Below are positions 44,444-54,474 of a stretch of 64,000 nucleotides of DNA, piece by piece. This DNA is from Acidobacteriota bacterium (GTDB lineage: Bacteria > Acidobacteriota > Terriglobia > Terriglobales > Acidobacteriaceae): the NCBI GenBank assembly GCA_003225175.1, contig QIBA01000054.1:31356-95355 (forward strand). Direction: 5' to 3'. A program made the position numbers and the translations under genes. Numbering within the stretch: position 1 is the first letter of the stretch; the number at the start of each line of letters is the position of its first letter. A model generated the notes under the pieces. That model was not told the origin of the DNA. It searched no databases and saw only the letters and a list, made by a program, of their open reading frames with translations.

Positions 44444-45013
44444 ATGAATCTCTTTCCGATCTTTTTGAAGCTCGATGGACGACGTTGCCTGGTCATCGGT
44501 GGGGGGCAGGTCGGCACGCAGAAGATCGCGGGCTTGCTCGATGCAGGGGCGCAGGTGACGATCGTCGATCCCTCGCCGGCTGTTGCTACGCGGGAATTTT
44601 TCGGGAATCGAGTGACCTGGTATACCCGAAAATATGTGCCCGGCGATTTGGACGGCGTTTATCTTGTCATCGCAGCGACATCGGATCCAGAAGTGAACCA
44701 GCAGATTTACGGCGAAGCGCAGCAGCGCGGGATTCTTGCCAATGTGGTTGATGTGCCACCGCTCTGTGACTTCTACTACCCTGCGGTAGTTCGTAGAGGA
44801 TCGCTAGTCGTTGCGGTCTCGTCGCAGGGCGAGAGCCCACAGCTGGCACAACGCGTGCGCGATGAGATCGGCCAGCTTCTGCCCGAGGATCTTGACGAAA
44901 CGGTCAAGCGAATCGGAGACGAACGCCGGCGAATTCTTCGTGAGCACGCGCCTGGACCGGAGCGGTTGCAGCTCTTGCGCGGCCTCGTCTATCCGCGCGG
45001 AGTTACTACGTGA
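44444..45013 (+). CDS. Precorrin-2 dehydrogenase / sirohydrochlorin ferrochelatase
   Basis: 189 residues; its ATG follows the reductase stop with no gap. It matches the N-terminal module of CysG and yeast Met8: LFPIFLKLDGRRCLVIGGGQ (NAD-binding glycine loop), GAQVTIVDPSP, VYLVIAATSDPEVNQQIY and the strand LANVVDVPPLCDFYYPAVVR that carries the catalytic Asp. It oxidises precorrin-2 and may insert iron to give sirohaem, the cofactor of the reductase encoded just upstream. Its stop overlaps the next start by 4 bp. Confidence 0.92.
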   Translation: MNLFPIFLKLDGRRCLVIGGGQVGTQKIAGLLDAGAQVTIVDPSPAVATREFFGNRVTWYTRKYVPGDLDGVYLVIAATSDPEVNQQIYGEAQQRGILANVVDVPPLCDFYYPAVVRRGSLVVAVSSQGESPQLAQRVRDEIGQLLPEDLDETVKRIGDERRRILREHAPGPERLQLLRGLVYPRGVTT

Positions 45014-45765
45014 AGGTTTCACTCATCGGCAAGGTTTTCCTGGTAGGCGCAGGCCCGGGCGATCCGGAATTGCTCACGATGAAGGCTGTTCGCGTGCTGC
45101 GCGAAGCTGATGTCGTACTGCACGACGATTTGATCAGTCGCGAGATTCTCGGACTAATTCCGCGGACAGTGACGATTATCTCCGTTGGCAAGCGCTGTGG
45201 CGCTGCACGCGTTACCCAGGAAGAGATCAACGCGATGATCGTCGCCTATGCGAGCTTCGGACGAAACGTAGTGAGGCTGAAGTCTGGGGACCCGATGTTG
45301 TTTGGGCGGGCGGGGGAAGAAATTGATGCTCTACATGCGCGCGGAATTGAATTCGAAGTGATCCCCGGAATCAGCGTGGCGTTCGCTGCCGCTGCGGCTC
45401 TGCAGACATCGCTTACCGATCGTCGCAAGGCCGCTCGAGTGATCTTCAGCACTGGGCATCGCTCCCAGGGAGCCTCCGACGACCGGGCGACACACGTGGT
45501 GTATATGCCTGGTTCCGATTACTCGACGATAGTGAATCAGCTTCTGCAGGAAAAATTTTCTGCCGAAACTCCCTGTGCGGTGGTAAGTGCCGTTTCGCAC
45601 GAGACACAATCAGTTCTTCGGACTACTCTGGGCGCTCTTCCCAATTCGGGAGCTTTGCCTGCGCCTTCGATTCTGCTCGTCGGGGAGGTGCTTAGGCACG
45701 ATGAAATACAAGCCCTCGCGCCACTCGATGCAGGTTCAGCAAACCGCAGCGGCAAAGTCATCTGA
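45010..45765 (+). CDS. cobA: Uroporphyrinogen-III C-methyltransferase
   Basis: 251 residues from GTG 45010 in a GTGA overlap. SUMT marks: VFLVGAGPGDPELLTMKAV, DVVLHDDLISREIL, RCGAARVTQEEIN, VRLKSGDPMLFGRAGEEIDA and the FEVIPGISVAFAAAA loop. It adds two methyl groups from S-adenosylmethionine to uroporphyrinogen III, making precorrin-2. Together with the preceding gene it supplies sirohaem to the reductase, a split version of the fused CysG enzyme. Last gene of the operon. Confidence 0.94.
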   Translation: MKVSLIGKVFLVGAGPGDPELLTMKAVRVLREADVVLHDDLISREILGLIPRTVTIISVGKRCGAARVTQEEINAMIVAYASFGRNVVRLKSGDPMLFGRAGEEIDALHARGIEFEVIPGISVAFAAAAALQTSLTDRRKAARVIFSTGHRSQGASDDRATHVVYMPGSDYSTIVNQLLQEKFSAETPCAVVSAVSHETQSVLRTTLGALPNSGALPAPSILLVGEVLRHDEIQALAPLDAGSANRSGKVI

Positions 45766-45852
45766 CTTCAGTTCTTATAGGTCTTGGATGTGCCGCTAAG
45801 GTGAATGCGAGCGCCGCCTAACCTTGGCAATCGTGCCTCCGATTTCCTAAAC

Positions 45853-46013
45853 AGTGTCATCCTGAGCCTTCTTTGGCGAAAGATCTCCCGCTATGTCGCA
45901 ATCTTCAATGGCGTGTCCTGGCTCTTTCACGATTCCGGGCCAAAGCCAATATCCAGCAGTTAAGACGAAATATTCCGGGAGATCCTTCGTCAAAAGAAGG
46001 CTCAGGATGACAG
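45853..46013. repeat. Family B element, copy 5
   Basis: Left GTGTCATCCTGAGCCTTCTT then GGCGAAAGATCTCCCG; right CCGGGAGATCCTTCGTC then AAGGCTCAGGATGACAG. It fills most of the 293-bp gap between cobA and the metallophosphoesterase gene, where no gene is seen. Confidence 0.85.
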
Positions 46014-46058
46014 AATCATAAGATTCGCGGGCGAATCTCCCGGAGCTCACATCCCTGC

Positions 46059-47435
46059 ATGATTGCTGTCATCTCTGACCTGCACTTCGAAGAAGAAGCC
46101 TCCGACGTAATCAGCGGGAATGGCAAGCAAATCATCTTTCACCGCAATCTTGATCCGAAAGCCTACCGCAGCTTCATTTCCCATATGGCAGACGAAGCGC
46201 GACGGCGACGCTCGGAGCGTTTCGAACTGGTAATTGCCGGCGACCTCTTCGATCTCAATCGCACGGTGCTTTGGTTCAGCGACGACCTTCGGCCTTATGT
46301 ATCGCTCGACGAGGTTTCTCCCGACTTGGAAAAGAAGATTCTGAAGATCGTCGATGCTGTAGCTGCCGAACCTGCAGTGAGCCGGACGCTGGAGCTGTTT
46401 CGCAACCTGGCCGCAGGAAAGTACAAAGGCCATGATCAAAAATCGCGCGATTGGGTCGAGCAGGAGTTTCCTTGCCCGGTGAAGATCACCTGTCTCTCTG
46501 GCAATCATGACCGGCTGGCCAACGCGTCAGACGCAATCCGAAAGCGAGTATGCGAGCTGATCGGCATCCAGTCCGTCGAGCGATTTCCGCATTATGCGCT
46601 CTTCAAGGATCCGGACGCGCTGGTTCGGCACGGCCACGAGTATGACAACAATAACTTCACCGTCGATTTTTCCAGAAAAGAACCGATTCCGCTGCAGGTC
46701 GAGGAAGCGGGTTACTCGCAAGCGAATTTCGGTGACTTCCTCACTATCGACGTTGCTGTCCGGCTTCCCTATCTATTTCGGCGAAAGTACGGGGATGAGC
46801 AGATCCTGAAAGATCCGGTTTTGGGATCGTTGTACCTTCGACTGCTGCAGTTCGACGATGTGCGTCCACAGTCGGCTTTGCTCGATTACATGCTGGATGA
46901 TTCCCGCGGCAACTTTTCGGCGGAAGAGGCTTGGGAAAATTTGGTCCCGGTGCTGCAGGAACTCATTGCCGAAATCCACGACAACAAATTCTTTCGCTAT
47001 TGGCTGTCCCGACGAGCCAAGCCCTGGGCGCCTGCTGAACTGGAGTTAGCGAGAGGACTGCTGCAGATGGGCGGATGGCGCAACCGGCCGGCGCGTGAGG
47101 CGGCGCGAAAGATCGCGCGATTCATGATGGGAGGAGAGCCCGATCAGCCGCAACTCTCGGCGATGCGAGAACAACTCGTGGTTGAGAACAAGGTCCGCGT
47201 GGTTCTTGCGGGACATACTCACTCGCCTGAAGTTTGCTTGATCAAGAGCGACGCGTCCGGGGATCGTTTCTACATAAACACCGGCACTTGGCGCGATGTG
47301 ATCCCTTCCACACCAGATGGGAGAACTTTTGGCCGGATGCGCGCTCTTACCTACGTGACGCTTTACTCGAAGGCGGAGCAGGACGAATCGTGTAATTCGT
47401 TCGATTACTGGACGGGATTTACGAAGGACTGGTAA
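46059..47435 (+). CDS. Calcineurin-like metallophosphoesterase
   Basis: 458 residues. The two-metal site is complete: SDLHFEE (Asp 7, His 9), VIAGDLFDLN, CLSGNHDRLAN and VVLAGHTHSPEV. Between the GNHD and GHTH motifs there is a long inserted helical region (about 170-370) with no recognised domain. Members hydrolyse phosphodiesters or phosphomonoesters; the substrate cannot be predicted. No signal peptide. It stands alone between a family B element and the convergent hemL. Confidence 0.88.
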   Translation: MIAVISDLHFEEEASDVISGNGKQIIFHRNLDPKAYRSFISHMADEARRRRSERFELVIAGDLFDLNRTVLWFSDDLRPYVSLDEVSPDLEKKILKIVDAVAAEPAVSRTLELFRNLAAGKYKGHDQKSRDWVEQEFPCPVKITCLSGNHDRLANASDAIRKRVCELIGIQSVERFPHYALFKDPDALVRHGHEYDNNNFTVDFSRKEPIPLQVEEAGYSQANFGDFLTIDVAVRLPYLFRRKYGDEQILKDPVLGSLYLRLLQFDDVRPQSALLDYMLDDSRGNFSAEEAWENLVPVLQELIAEIHDNKFFRYWLSRRAKPWAPAELELARGLLQMGGWRNRPAREAARKIARFMMGGEPDQPQLSAMREQLVVENKVRVVLAGHTHSPEVCLIKSDASGDRFYINTGTWRDVIPSTPDGRTFGRMRALTYVTLYSKAEQDESCNSFDYWTGFTKDW

Positions 47436-47489
47436 CCAGCTTCTGAGCTGCTGAGCTCCTAAGCTTCCACGCTCTCGAGTGCTCCTTGG

Positions 47490-48809
47490 TTATCGGCTGA
47501 CGCCCAGCGGCTTAGATGCGATTTGCTGGAAGGTATCACGCGCGGCGTCGATGGTCTGATCAATCTCTGCTTTTCTGTGCGCGATGCTGAGGAAGGCTGC
47601 TTCGAATTGTGAGGGTGGAAGATAGATGCCTCTGTCGAGCATGTCACGATGGAACTGCGCGAATTGTGCCGTATCTGATTTCGCGGCGTCCTCGTAATCA
47701 AAGATCTGCCCCGTTCGGAAAAACCACGTGAACATCGAGCCGACGCGTGCGCTGGTAACCTCAACTCCGTTCTCGCGCGCTGCTTCTGTGATGCCGTTCA
47801 CCAGCGTTGAAGAGCTGCGCTCGAGCGCGGAATAAATTTTTGTACGATCTCGCTGCAGTCGGGTTACGGTTGCGATTCCTGCCGCCATGGCCAGGGGATT
47901 TCCGCTGAGCGTTCCCGCCTGATACACCGGGCCGAGCGGTGCGATCATGCGCATGATCTCGAGTCGGCCTCCGTAAGCTCCGACTGGCAAACCTCCGCCG
48001 ATAATCTTGCCAAGCGTCGTCAGGTCTGGCTGCATGCCATAAAGCTCCTGCGCTCCGCCAAAGGCAACGCGGAATCCCGTCATTACCTCATCAAATATGA
48101 GGAGTGACCCCTGCTCGCGCGTGATCTCGCGCAGTTTCTGCAGATACCCTTCGCGCGGACGCACGCAGCCCATGTTGCCAACGATCGGTTCGACGATTAC
48201 GGCAGCGATCTGATCTTTGTAGCGCGCGAAGGCCTGCTCAACGGCCTTCATCGAATTGAATGGCAGCGCCAGAGTGAACTGCGCCTGCTCGTCGAGGACT
48301 CCTGCCGATCCGGGAATGCCTAATGTCGCGACGCCGGAGCCGGCCTTCACCAGCAACGAGTCAGCGTGTCCGTGGTAACAGCCCTCAAACTTCACGATGT
48401 ACTTGCGCCGGGTAAATGCGCGTGCCAGGCGAATCGCGGACATCGTCGCCTCAGTTCCCGAACTCACAAACCGCATCATCTCCATGGAAGGGAACGCGGC
48501 CTTCACCAGCTCGGCAAGCTCTACCTCAGCAGGAGTCGATGCTCCGAAGCTCGTACCATTCTGGGTCGCGCGAACTACCGCCTCGGTCACTTCAGGATCA
48601 GCATGCCCGAGAATCATCGGTCCCCAGGAGCCAACATAGTCGATATATTCATTACCGTCGGCGTCCCACAGCTTTGCACCTTGCGCACGAACGATGATCG
48701 GCGGATCTCCTCCGACAGCACGAAACGCGCGGACGGGGGAATTCACGCCTCCAGGAAAGAGCTTTTCGGCGCGTTGTTGCAATGCATGGGATTTAGCCGA
48801 ACCAGGCAT
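47490..48809 (-). CDS. hemL: Glutamate-1-semialdehyde 2,1-aminomutase
   Basis: 439 residues. [20 protein letters not shown] at the N-terminus and the pyridoxal-phosphate Lys in [19 protein letters not shown] (about residue 277) are diagnostic, as is [20 protein letters not shown] (phosphate-binding SGTEA). It moves the amino group of glutamate 1-semialdehyde to give 5-aminolevulinate, the C5 route to haem and sirohaem, so it feeds the cobA pathway encoded 2 kb upstream. Divergent from the typA remnant. Confidence 0.96.
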   Translation of the reverse strand: MPGSAKSHALQQRAEKLFPGGVNSPVRAFRAVGGDPPIIVRAQGAKLWDADGNEYIDYVGSWGPMILGHADPEVTEAVVRATQNGTSFGASTPAEVELAELVKAAFPSMEMMRFVSSGTEATMSAIRLARAFTRRKYIVKFEGCYHGHADSLLVKAGSGVATLGIPGSAGVLDEQAQFTLALPFNSMKAVEQAFARYKDQIAAVIVEPIVGNMGCVRPREGYLQKLREITREQGSLLIFDEVMTGFRVAFGGAQELYGMQPDLTTLGKIIGGGLPVGAYGGRLEIMRMIAPLGPVYQAGTLSGNPLAMAAGIATVTRLQRDRTKIYSALERSSSTLVNGITEAARENGVEVTSARVGSMFTWFFRTGQIFDYEDAAKSDTAQFAQFHRDMLDRGIYLPPSQFEAAFLSIAHRKAEIDQTIDAARDTFQQIASKPLGVSR

Positions 48810-48895
48810 GGATATCCAGAGTATACGAGTTAGTTCTGCAGAAAGAGCGATTCGAGAATGGTCAGTTCGGTAAGATTAGATATGAAAGGTGTCAT

Positions 48896-50670
48896 TTGAA
48901 TTCTTCCATACGAAACATCGCCATCATTGCTCACGTTGACCACGGCAAGACAACGCTAGTCGACGGTATGCTGCGCCAGAGCGGCGCATTCCGCTCGAAT
49001 GAAATAGTGGCCGAACGCGTGATGGACTCGAACGAACTCGAGCGTGGATCAACATTGTTGATACTCCCGGCCACAGCGACTTTGGCGGAGAAGTGGAGCG
49101 CGCTCTCAAGATGGTGGATGGTGTGATGCTGCTTGTCGATGCCAGTGAAGGGCCGCTGCCGCAGACGCGCTACGTTCTTAGCAAAGCTCTAGAAGCAGGA
49201 CTGCCCCCGGTGCTGATCATCAATAAGATTGACCGTCCGGATGCTCGCGCGCAAGAGGTGCTGAATGAGGTCTATGACCTCTTCATCGATCTCGACGCGA
49301 AAGAAGATCAGTTAGGCTTTCCTGTTCTATATACCAACGCAAAAGCCGGCACCGCCTCAAGTTCGATCCAATCCCCGGCCACTGATCTCCAGCCGCTCTT
49401 TGATGCCATTTTGGAACACATCCCTCCGCCAAAGGGAGACTCGGCTGGAGCGCTTCAGATTCAGGTCGCCAACCTTGATTACAGTGACTATCTGGGGCGC
49501 CTGGCCATTGCACGCGTATTCAACGGCACGCTGAAGAACGGCGAAGAGGTCGCCATCGCGAAGCGGGATGGATCGTTTCAAACAGTAAAGATTACCAAGC
49601 TGTTCTCTTTCAGCGGACTCAAGCGCGTGGACATCGATCAGACGCAGCTCGGAGACATTGTCGCTGTCGCCGGTGTCACCGGAATCACCATCGGCGAGAC
49701 CATCACTGGGATTGAATCGCCCGCGCCCTTGCCCCCGATCGTGATCGACGAGCCCACCATCGCGATGCAATTCACAGTCAACACTTCCCCGTTTGCGGGG
49801 CGCGACGGGCAGTACGTAACCTCGCGTAATCTGCGCGAGCGCCTCGAGAAGGAACTGCTGACCAACGTGAGCCTCAAAGTCGAAGAGACGGTCAACACGG
49901 ACAACTTCAAGGTCATGGGGCGCGGCGAGCTGCAGCTTTCAATCCTGATTGAAACCATGCGCCGCGAAGGCTACGAGCTGATGGTCGGCAAGCCGGAGAT
50001 TGTGACGCGCAGGATCGACGGCAAGCTCATGGAGCCGCTTGAGCACTTGACCATCGACATCCCTGAGAACTTCATTGGCGTGGTGATCGAGAAGCTTGGT
50101 CCGCGCAAAGGTGAGATGACCAAGATGCACAACCACGGCTACGGCCGGGTGCGTCTGGAATTTCGCGTGCCAAGTCGCGGATTGATCGGCCTCCGCAGCG
50201 AGCTGCTGACCGACACGCGCGGCACGATCATCATGAATTCGCTGTTCGATGGCTACACCGAGTACCAGGGAGAGATTCCACAGCGCCTGACCGGTGCACT
50301 GGTTTCGGATCGTGCCGGGGTCGCCACCGCCTACGCGCTATTTAACCTGCAGGAGCGTGGTGAGCTGTTCGTTGGTCCAGGGACGGATGTTTATGAGGGA
50401 ATGATTATCGGCGAGAATGCGCGGGATGTTGATCTTGATGTCAACGTGGTGCGGGAGAAGAAACTAACCAATATGCGAGCTTCGACCGCCGACGAAGCGA
50501 TTCGGCTTGTGCCCTATAAAGCTCTCAATCTTGAGCAGGCGATCGAGTTCATTGCGGACGACGAATTCGTCGAAGTGACTCCCAAGACGCTGCGTCTGCG
50601 CAAAAAGGTCCTTCAGGCAAACCGCCGGCCAAAGCGTGGCGCGCAGCTCGTCGGAGCCGAGAAGGATTAG
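48896..50670 (+). pseudogene. typA: Ribosome-associated GTPase TypA/BipA, frameshifted by an internal deletion
   Basis: TTG 48896 with AAAGGTG upstream opens [20 protein letters not shown] (Walker A) and continues to MDSNELER at 49045. The next expected 19 residues (the switch I region with ERGITI) are missing. Two bases later the frame shifts by one and [20 protein letters not shown] continues from 49048 without any further break to the normal C-terminus ([10 protein letters not shown], then EF-G-like domains, ending KRGAQLVG). Net loss is about 55 bp. The two pieces, 50 and 540 codons, add up to nearly the family length of about 610. The protein would lack the G2 threonine. Either a recent mutation or a sequencing/assembly error. 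Confidence 0.85.
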
Positions 50671-50929
50671 CGTCGCGACTCAGCCGCGAACCATTCGTAA
50701 CAGCGAAGACTGAACCCTATCGTAATCAGGTGTTTACCCGTTACGACTAAGACCCGGCTTGCTTTAGCCGCACAATGGATGTGTTAACTTTGCCACCGAC
50801 GCGGGTCTAACGGCATTGGTGTGTCTCGACCTCGGTGATCTTGCGGTTGCAGACCGCACGTGCCGCTGCGCAGTCAAGCCGCCCAATTTCGTCAGCGTCA
50901 CGTCGTTATCGTTTTCGGACTCATCCCAT

Positions 50930-53900
50930 ATGGCGCTTGGTTTCGGTTCCAATAAGACGAAGATCCTCAGCGCGGCTGAGAAGTTCGTCCAGTCAGGCAA
51001 GCTGCAGAACGCCATCGCCGAATACGAGAAGATTCTAAAACAGGATCCGAGAGATCTCACGGTTCTCAATACCGTTGGCGACCTCTACGCGCGATTGGGC
51101 CGGGCAGACCTCGCCGCAGATTACTTCCGAAAAGTTGCTGAGGCCTATTCCTCCGACGGCTTTGTCGTCAAGGCGATCGCCATCTATAAGAAGCTGACGA
51201 AGCTGAGCCCTAATGCGCTGGATTCGGTGGTTCGCCTTGCCGAGTTATATACGCAACAAGGCCTGTATAACGACGCGCGCGCGCAGTACTCCACAGTAGC
51301 TGACCAATATCTCAAGAACAATGATCGCGAGCAGGCGACCGGCATTCTCAAGAAGATGCTCGATCTCGATCCCGAGAATGCAGCGATGCAGGCCAAGGTT
51401 GCGGATCTTTACCTGAAGCTGGGCAAGAGCCAGGAAGCGCTTGAGATCTACTTCAATTCCGCGCAATCACACTACCAGCGCGGGTCGAATGATGCGGCAA
51501 ACGAAGCGTTAGCGCGCGTTCTCAAATTGGATCCGAAGTACTCTCCAGCGCTTTTGCTGCGGGGACAAATCGCGGCCGCGTCCGGCGACAGCGCGTTGGC
51601 AGCCGAGAATTTCGCGAAGCTGCCTGATGCGGATTCTCGTCCCGAAGTGGTGCGGACACTGCTTCAGTCATACCTTCAGGCCGGCGATTTCGAGAAGGCA
51701 GATCCGCTGATCGCGAAGATCGTAGCCGAGCAGAACGACGCTTCGACGGTCACCATGTACGCGAATGTGTTGCTCGATGCCGGCAAAGCTGAGAAGGCGG
51801 TTAGCGTCTACGAGCGGTATGCCGACAAGTTTTTGCCGGGGAACAGCCAGGCACTGATGGATGCCCTTTCGGCGCTGGTTTCGAAAGCGAAAGAGAGCCC
51901 ACCAGCGTTGCAATCAACCCTCGCGCTTCTGCAGAAGGCGGGTGCACCGCCAGCTTCGCTGTGTGAAGTGCAGGAATTGCTGGCGCATGCGTACGTGCAG
52001 GGTGGGCAGCTTCAGAAAGCTGCGGATCTCTATCAACTGCTAGCCCAAGCCGAGCCTGAGAATCCTCTGCACGAGCAGAACTACCGCCAGATTAACTCGC
52101 GCATGGGCAAAGACGCAGTCACGCGCGAGCTCTCAACGGAAGAAGGCGAGCGGGCGCTGATGGTCGACGCCCTCATGGGCGATGACCTCGAGGCTCCCCC
52201 AGCATTCGTTCAGGAATACTCGAGGGATCTCAGCGAAGAGATCAACTCGGCTCTCACCGATTCAGAACTCTTCGCCTCGTACAACGTTCCCGATAAGGCG
52301 ATTGCTCCGCTCGAGCAGATTTTGCCTAAGGCGCCAAAGGACATTCGTGTGCGCCAGCGGCTCGCGGCGACGTACGCGCGAGTTGGTCGATTCGCTGATG
52401 CCGCGAATTCATGCATAGCTCTGGCTGAAGTACACGCCGAAGCGGGTTTTGAGCCCCAGACAGCGCAGTTCCGCGAGATGGCGAGGAAGTATCAGGAGCA
52501 GGCGGCGGGAGCCGCAGCCACCGCTCCGGTGGTCGACATCAATCAAACTCCAGCAGTGGAGCCGCCTCGCGAATTACGTTCATTTGGGGCTGAGCCTGCG
52601 CAGTTTGAAGCGTCGTCCGTTGCTCCGCAAGAGCCGTCGATTGCTGAGTTCGACCTCTCAGCGCTTCCCGTGGAAGAAATGCCAGCAGCGGCAGCGGAAT
52701 TGACTCCGAATGAACCGGCGGAGGCCGAAGGCGTTAGTGAGTGGGAAGACATGCTCACCGTGGAATCTCCGGCCGCGGCGGAACAGCACGCAAAGCGTCC
52801 GGAGACGGTAGCTCGGTCCGGCGGAGTGCAAGAGATCACTGCAGACGGCACTCCGGACGAGATCCTGGAAGAAGCTCGTTTCTACGTGTCGCAGGGCATG
52901 TCCGCGGAGGCTGAAGCAGCCATCGCTCGGCTCGAGACAGTCGCCGCCAAACATCCTGCGCTTGAAGAACTGCGCGTATCCGCGAGAAAGTTGAAGGTCG
53001 CTCCTGCGCGTGCGGCGCAACCTGCCCCCGTGGAAGTCATTCCCGAAATTGAACACAAGCCAGCGGTGGCTATTGAAATTTCGGGCAAAGCCAAACCATG
53101 GGTGCCTGCCACGGCGCCAGAGGCGCCGCCAGCCGCTAAGACCGCTAAGAAGCCTCCGATGCCCCAACGTCCAGCAGCGGCTGCTTCCGCCCAGAACGAA
53201 GATGTACTCGGCGATCTGCTGGCAGACGATGCAGCCTCCGGATTGGAAGATCTGATTCCGGAGGTAGCAGCGGGCGAGCCGGCATCATTTACTGCGCCTT
53301 CGATTCGAACTTCTCCTGCTATTCCCGCTGTTCCATCACGTGCAGCGGCGCGAGCGCCGGCTGCCTCAGCGAATCCACTGGCCGGCATGGTTGCCGATCT
53401 GGAAGATGCACTTGGGGACCTCGCCCCTGCACCAACTCCGGCCTCCGCAAAGGCTCCTGGTCAGAAAACTGTTGCTGCTCCAGCGAGAGCGCGCCCGCAA
53501 GTGGCCGCTCAAGCCCGCGCAGCACTGTCCGACTCGGCAGATACGCTGCAGGCGAACTCAATGCTTTCCGATCTGCTCGATGAATTCAAGGAAGGCATCG
53601 ACGAGCCCGCATCCGGCGGAGATGATCCTGAGACTCACTACAATCTCGGCGTCGCTTTCCGCGAAATGGGACTCCTCGACGAGGCAATTGGCGAATTGCA
53701 GAAGGTCTGTCGCGCTCTCGACAACGGTCATTCTTTTACTCAGTCGATCCAGGCGTACACGTGGCTAGCGCAGTGCCTGGTAGATAAAGGAGCACCACAA
53801 GCAGCAATCCGGTGGTATGAACGGGCACTGGCCGTGAGCGGCATCAGCGAAGACAGCCGCCTCGCTGTCTATTACGACATGGCGAATGCCTTCGAATCAG

Positions 53901-54001
53901 CAGGCAACAAAAAGGCTGCCCTCGACAACTTCATGGAAGTGTACGGAGCGAACATCGACTACCGCGACGTAGCCGACCGCATCCGCAGTCTCCGTACCTA
54001 A
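50930..54001 (+). CDS. Large tetratricopeptide-repeat protein
   Basis: 1023 residues from ATG 50930 (MALGFGSNKTKILSAAEKFV); the open frame upstream to 50816 shows no good start signal. Residues about 10-480 are TPR units, e.g. GKLQNAIAEYEKILKQDPRD, LNTVGDLYARLGRADLAADY, and AMQAKVADLYLKLGKSQEAL. About 540-870 is Ala/Pro-rich, low-complexity and acidic. The last 130 residues hold a second TPR block (HYNLGVAFREMGLLDEAIGE). No signal peptide or membrane helix is seen. Likely a cytoplasmic scaffold; similar proteins occur near gliding or type IV pilus genes, but none is here. Confidence 0.82.
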   Translation: MALGFGSNKTKILSAAEKFVQSGKLQNAIAEYEKILKQDPRDLTVLNTVGDLYARLGRADLAADYFRKVAEAYSSDGFVVKAIAIYKKLTKLSPNALDSVVRLAELYTQQGLYNDARAQYSTVADQYLKNNDREQATGILKKMLDLDPENAAMQAKVADLYLKLGKSQEALEIYFNSAQSHYQRGSNDAANEALARVLKLDPKYSPALLLRGQIAAASGDSALAAENFAKLPDADSRPEVVRTLLQSYLQAGDFEKADPLIAKIVAEQNDASTVTMYANVLLDAGKAEKAVSVYERYADKFLPGNSQALMDALSALVSKAKESPPALQSTLALLQKAGAPPASLCEVQELLAHAYVQGGQLQKAADLYQLLAQAEPENPLHEQNYRQINSRMGKDAVTRELSTEEGERALMVDALMGDDLEAPPAFVQEYSRDLSEEINSALTDSELFASYNVPDKAIAPLEQILPKAPKDIRVRQRLAATYARVGRFADAANSCIALAEVHAEAGFEPQTAQFREMARKYQEQAAGAAATAPVVDINQTPAVEPPRELRSFGAEPAQFEASSVAPQEPSIAEFDLSALPVEEMPAAAAELTPNEPAEAEGVSEWEDMLTVESPAAAEQHAKRPETVARSGGVQEITADGTPDEILEEARFYVSQGMSAEAEAAIARLETVAAKHPALEELRVSARKLKVAPARAAQPAPVEVIPEIEHKPAVAIEISGKAKPWVPATAPEAPPAAKTAKKPPMPQRPAAAASAQNEDVLGDLLADDAASGLEDLIPEVAAGEPASFTAPSIRTSPAIPAVPSRAAARAPAASANPLAGMVADLEDALGDLAPAPTPASAKAPGQKTVAAPARARPQVAAQARAALSDSADTLQANSMLSDLLDEFKEGIDEPASGGDDPETHYNLGVAFREMGLLDEAIGELQKVCRALDNGHSFTQSIQAYTWLAQCLVDKGAPQAAIRWYERALAVSGISEDSRLAVYYDMANAFESAGNKKAALDNFMEVYGANIDYRDVADRIRSLRT

Positions 54002-54021
54002 ATGCTCTACAATCGAGCTTG

Positions 54022-54402
54022 ATGGATCGTGAAGCCAAGACCTTGAGGTTTCCCGCTCACGATGAGCCGGACTCTGCATCTGAGCAGGACAGATCTGTGG
54101 CTTCTCGCGTCGATACCACAACTGCATTGCTCACGCCACCTCCTTCGAGCGAGCCCCCTCCGCCCGTGTGGATGCAGCGCTTCTTTCTGGTCAGCACGGT
54201 CATCTTTTGTTTGTGGGTCGGACTGGTTCTCTGTGTTCTTCCCTGGCTCCCGGCTTGGACGGAGAATGCTCTCGTAAACGATTTTCCGGGACTCCGCTCG
54301 TTCCTGGGCACAGGATTCATTCGGGGCTTGGCCAGCGGGTTGGGCCTGCTGGACCTCTGGATCGGCATCTCCGAAGCCGTGCATTATCGCGATCGGCGCT
54401 GA
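54022..54402 (+). CDS. Hypothetical membrane protein
   Basis: 126 residues from ATG 54022 (a TTG precedes it at 54019), 20 bp after the TPR gene. A charged and Pro-rich N-terminus (about 1-48, ending PPPSSEPPPPVW) is followed by two membrane helices (FFLVSTVIFCLWVGLVLCVL and GFIRGLASGLGLLDLWIGI) separated by a polar loop. The C-terminus is HYRDRR. The family is not recognised. Spacing suggests co-transcription with the TPR protein gene. Confidence 0.65.
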   Translation: MDREAKTLRFPAHDEPDSASEQDRSVASRVDTTTALLTPPPSSEPPPPVWMQRFFLVSTVIFCLWVGLVLCVLPWLPAWTENALVNDFPGLRSFLGTGFIRGLASGLGLLDLWIGISEAVHYRDRR

Positions 54403-54474
54403 GCCGTCTGCATCTCTCTTCCCACTCCTGTAAGCTTGAATCCAGACTAAAGGCCAACTTCAACTTTCTTGCTC

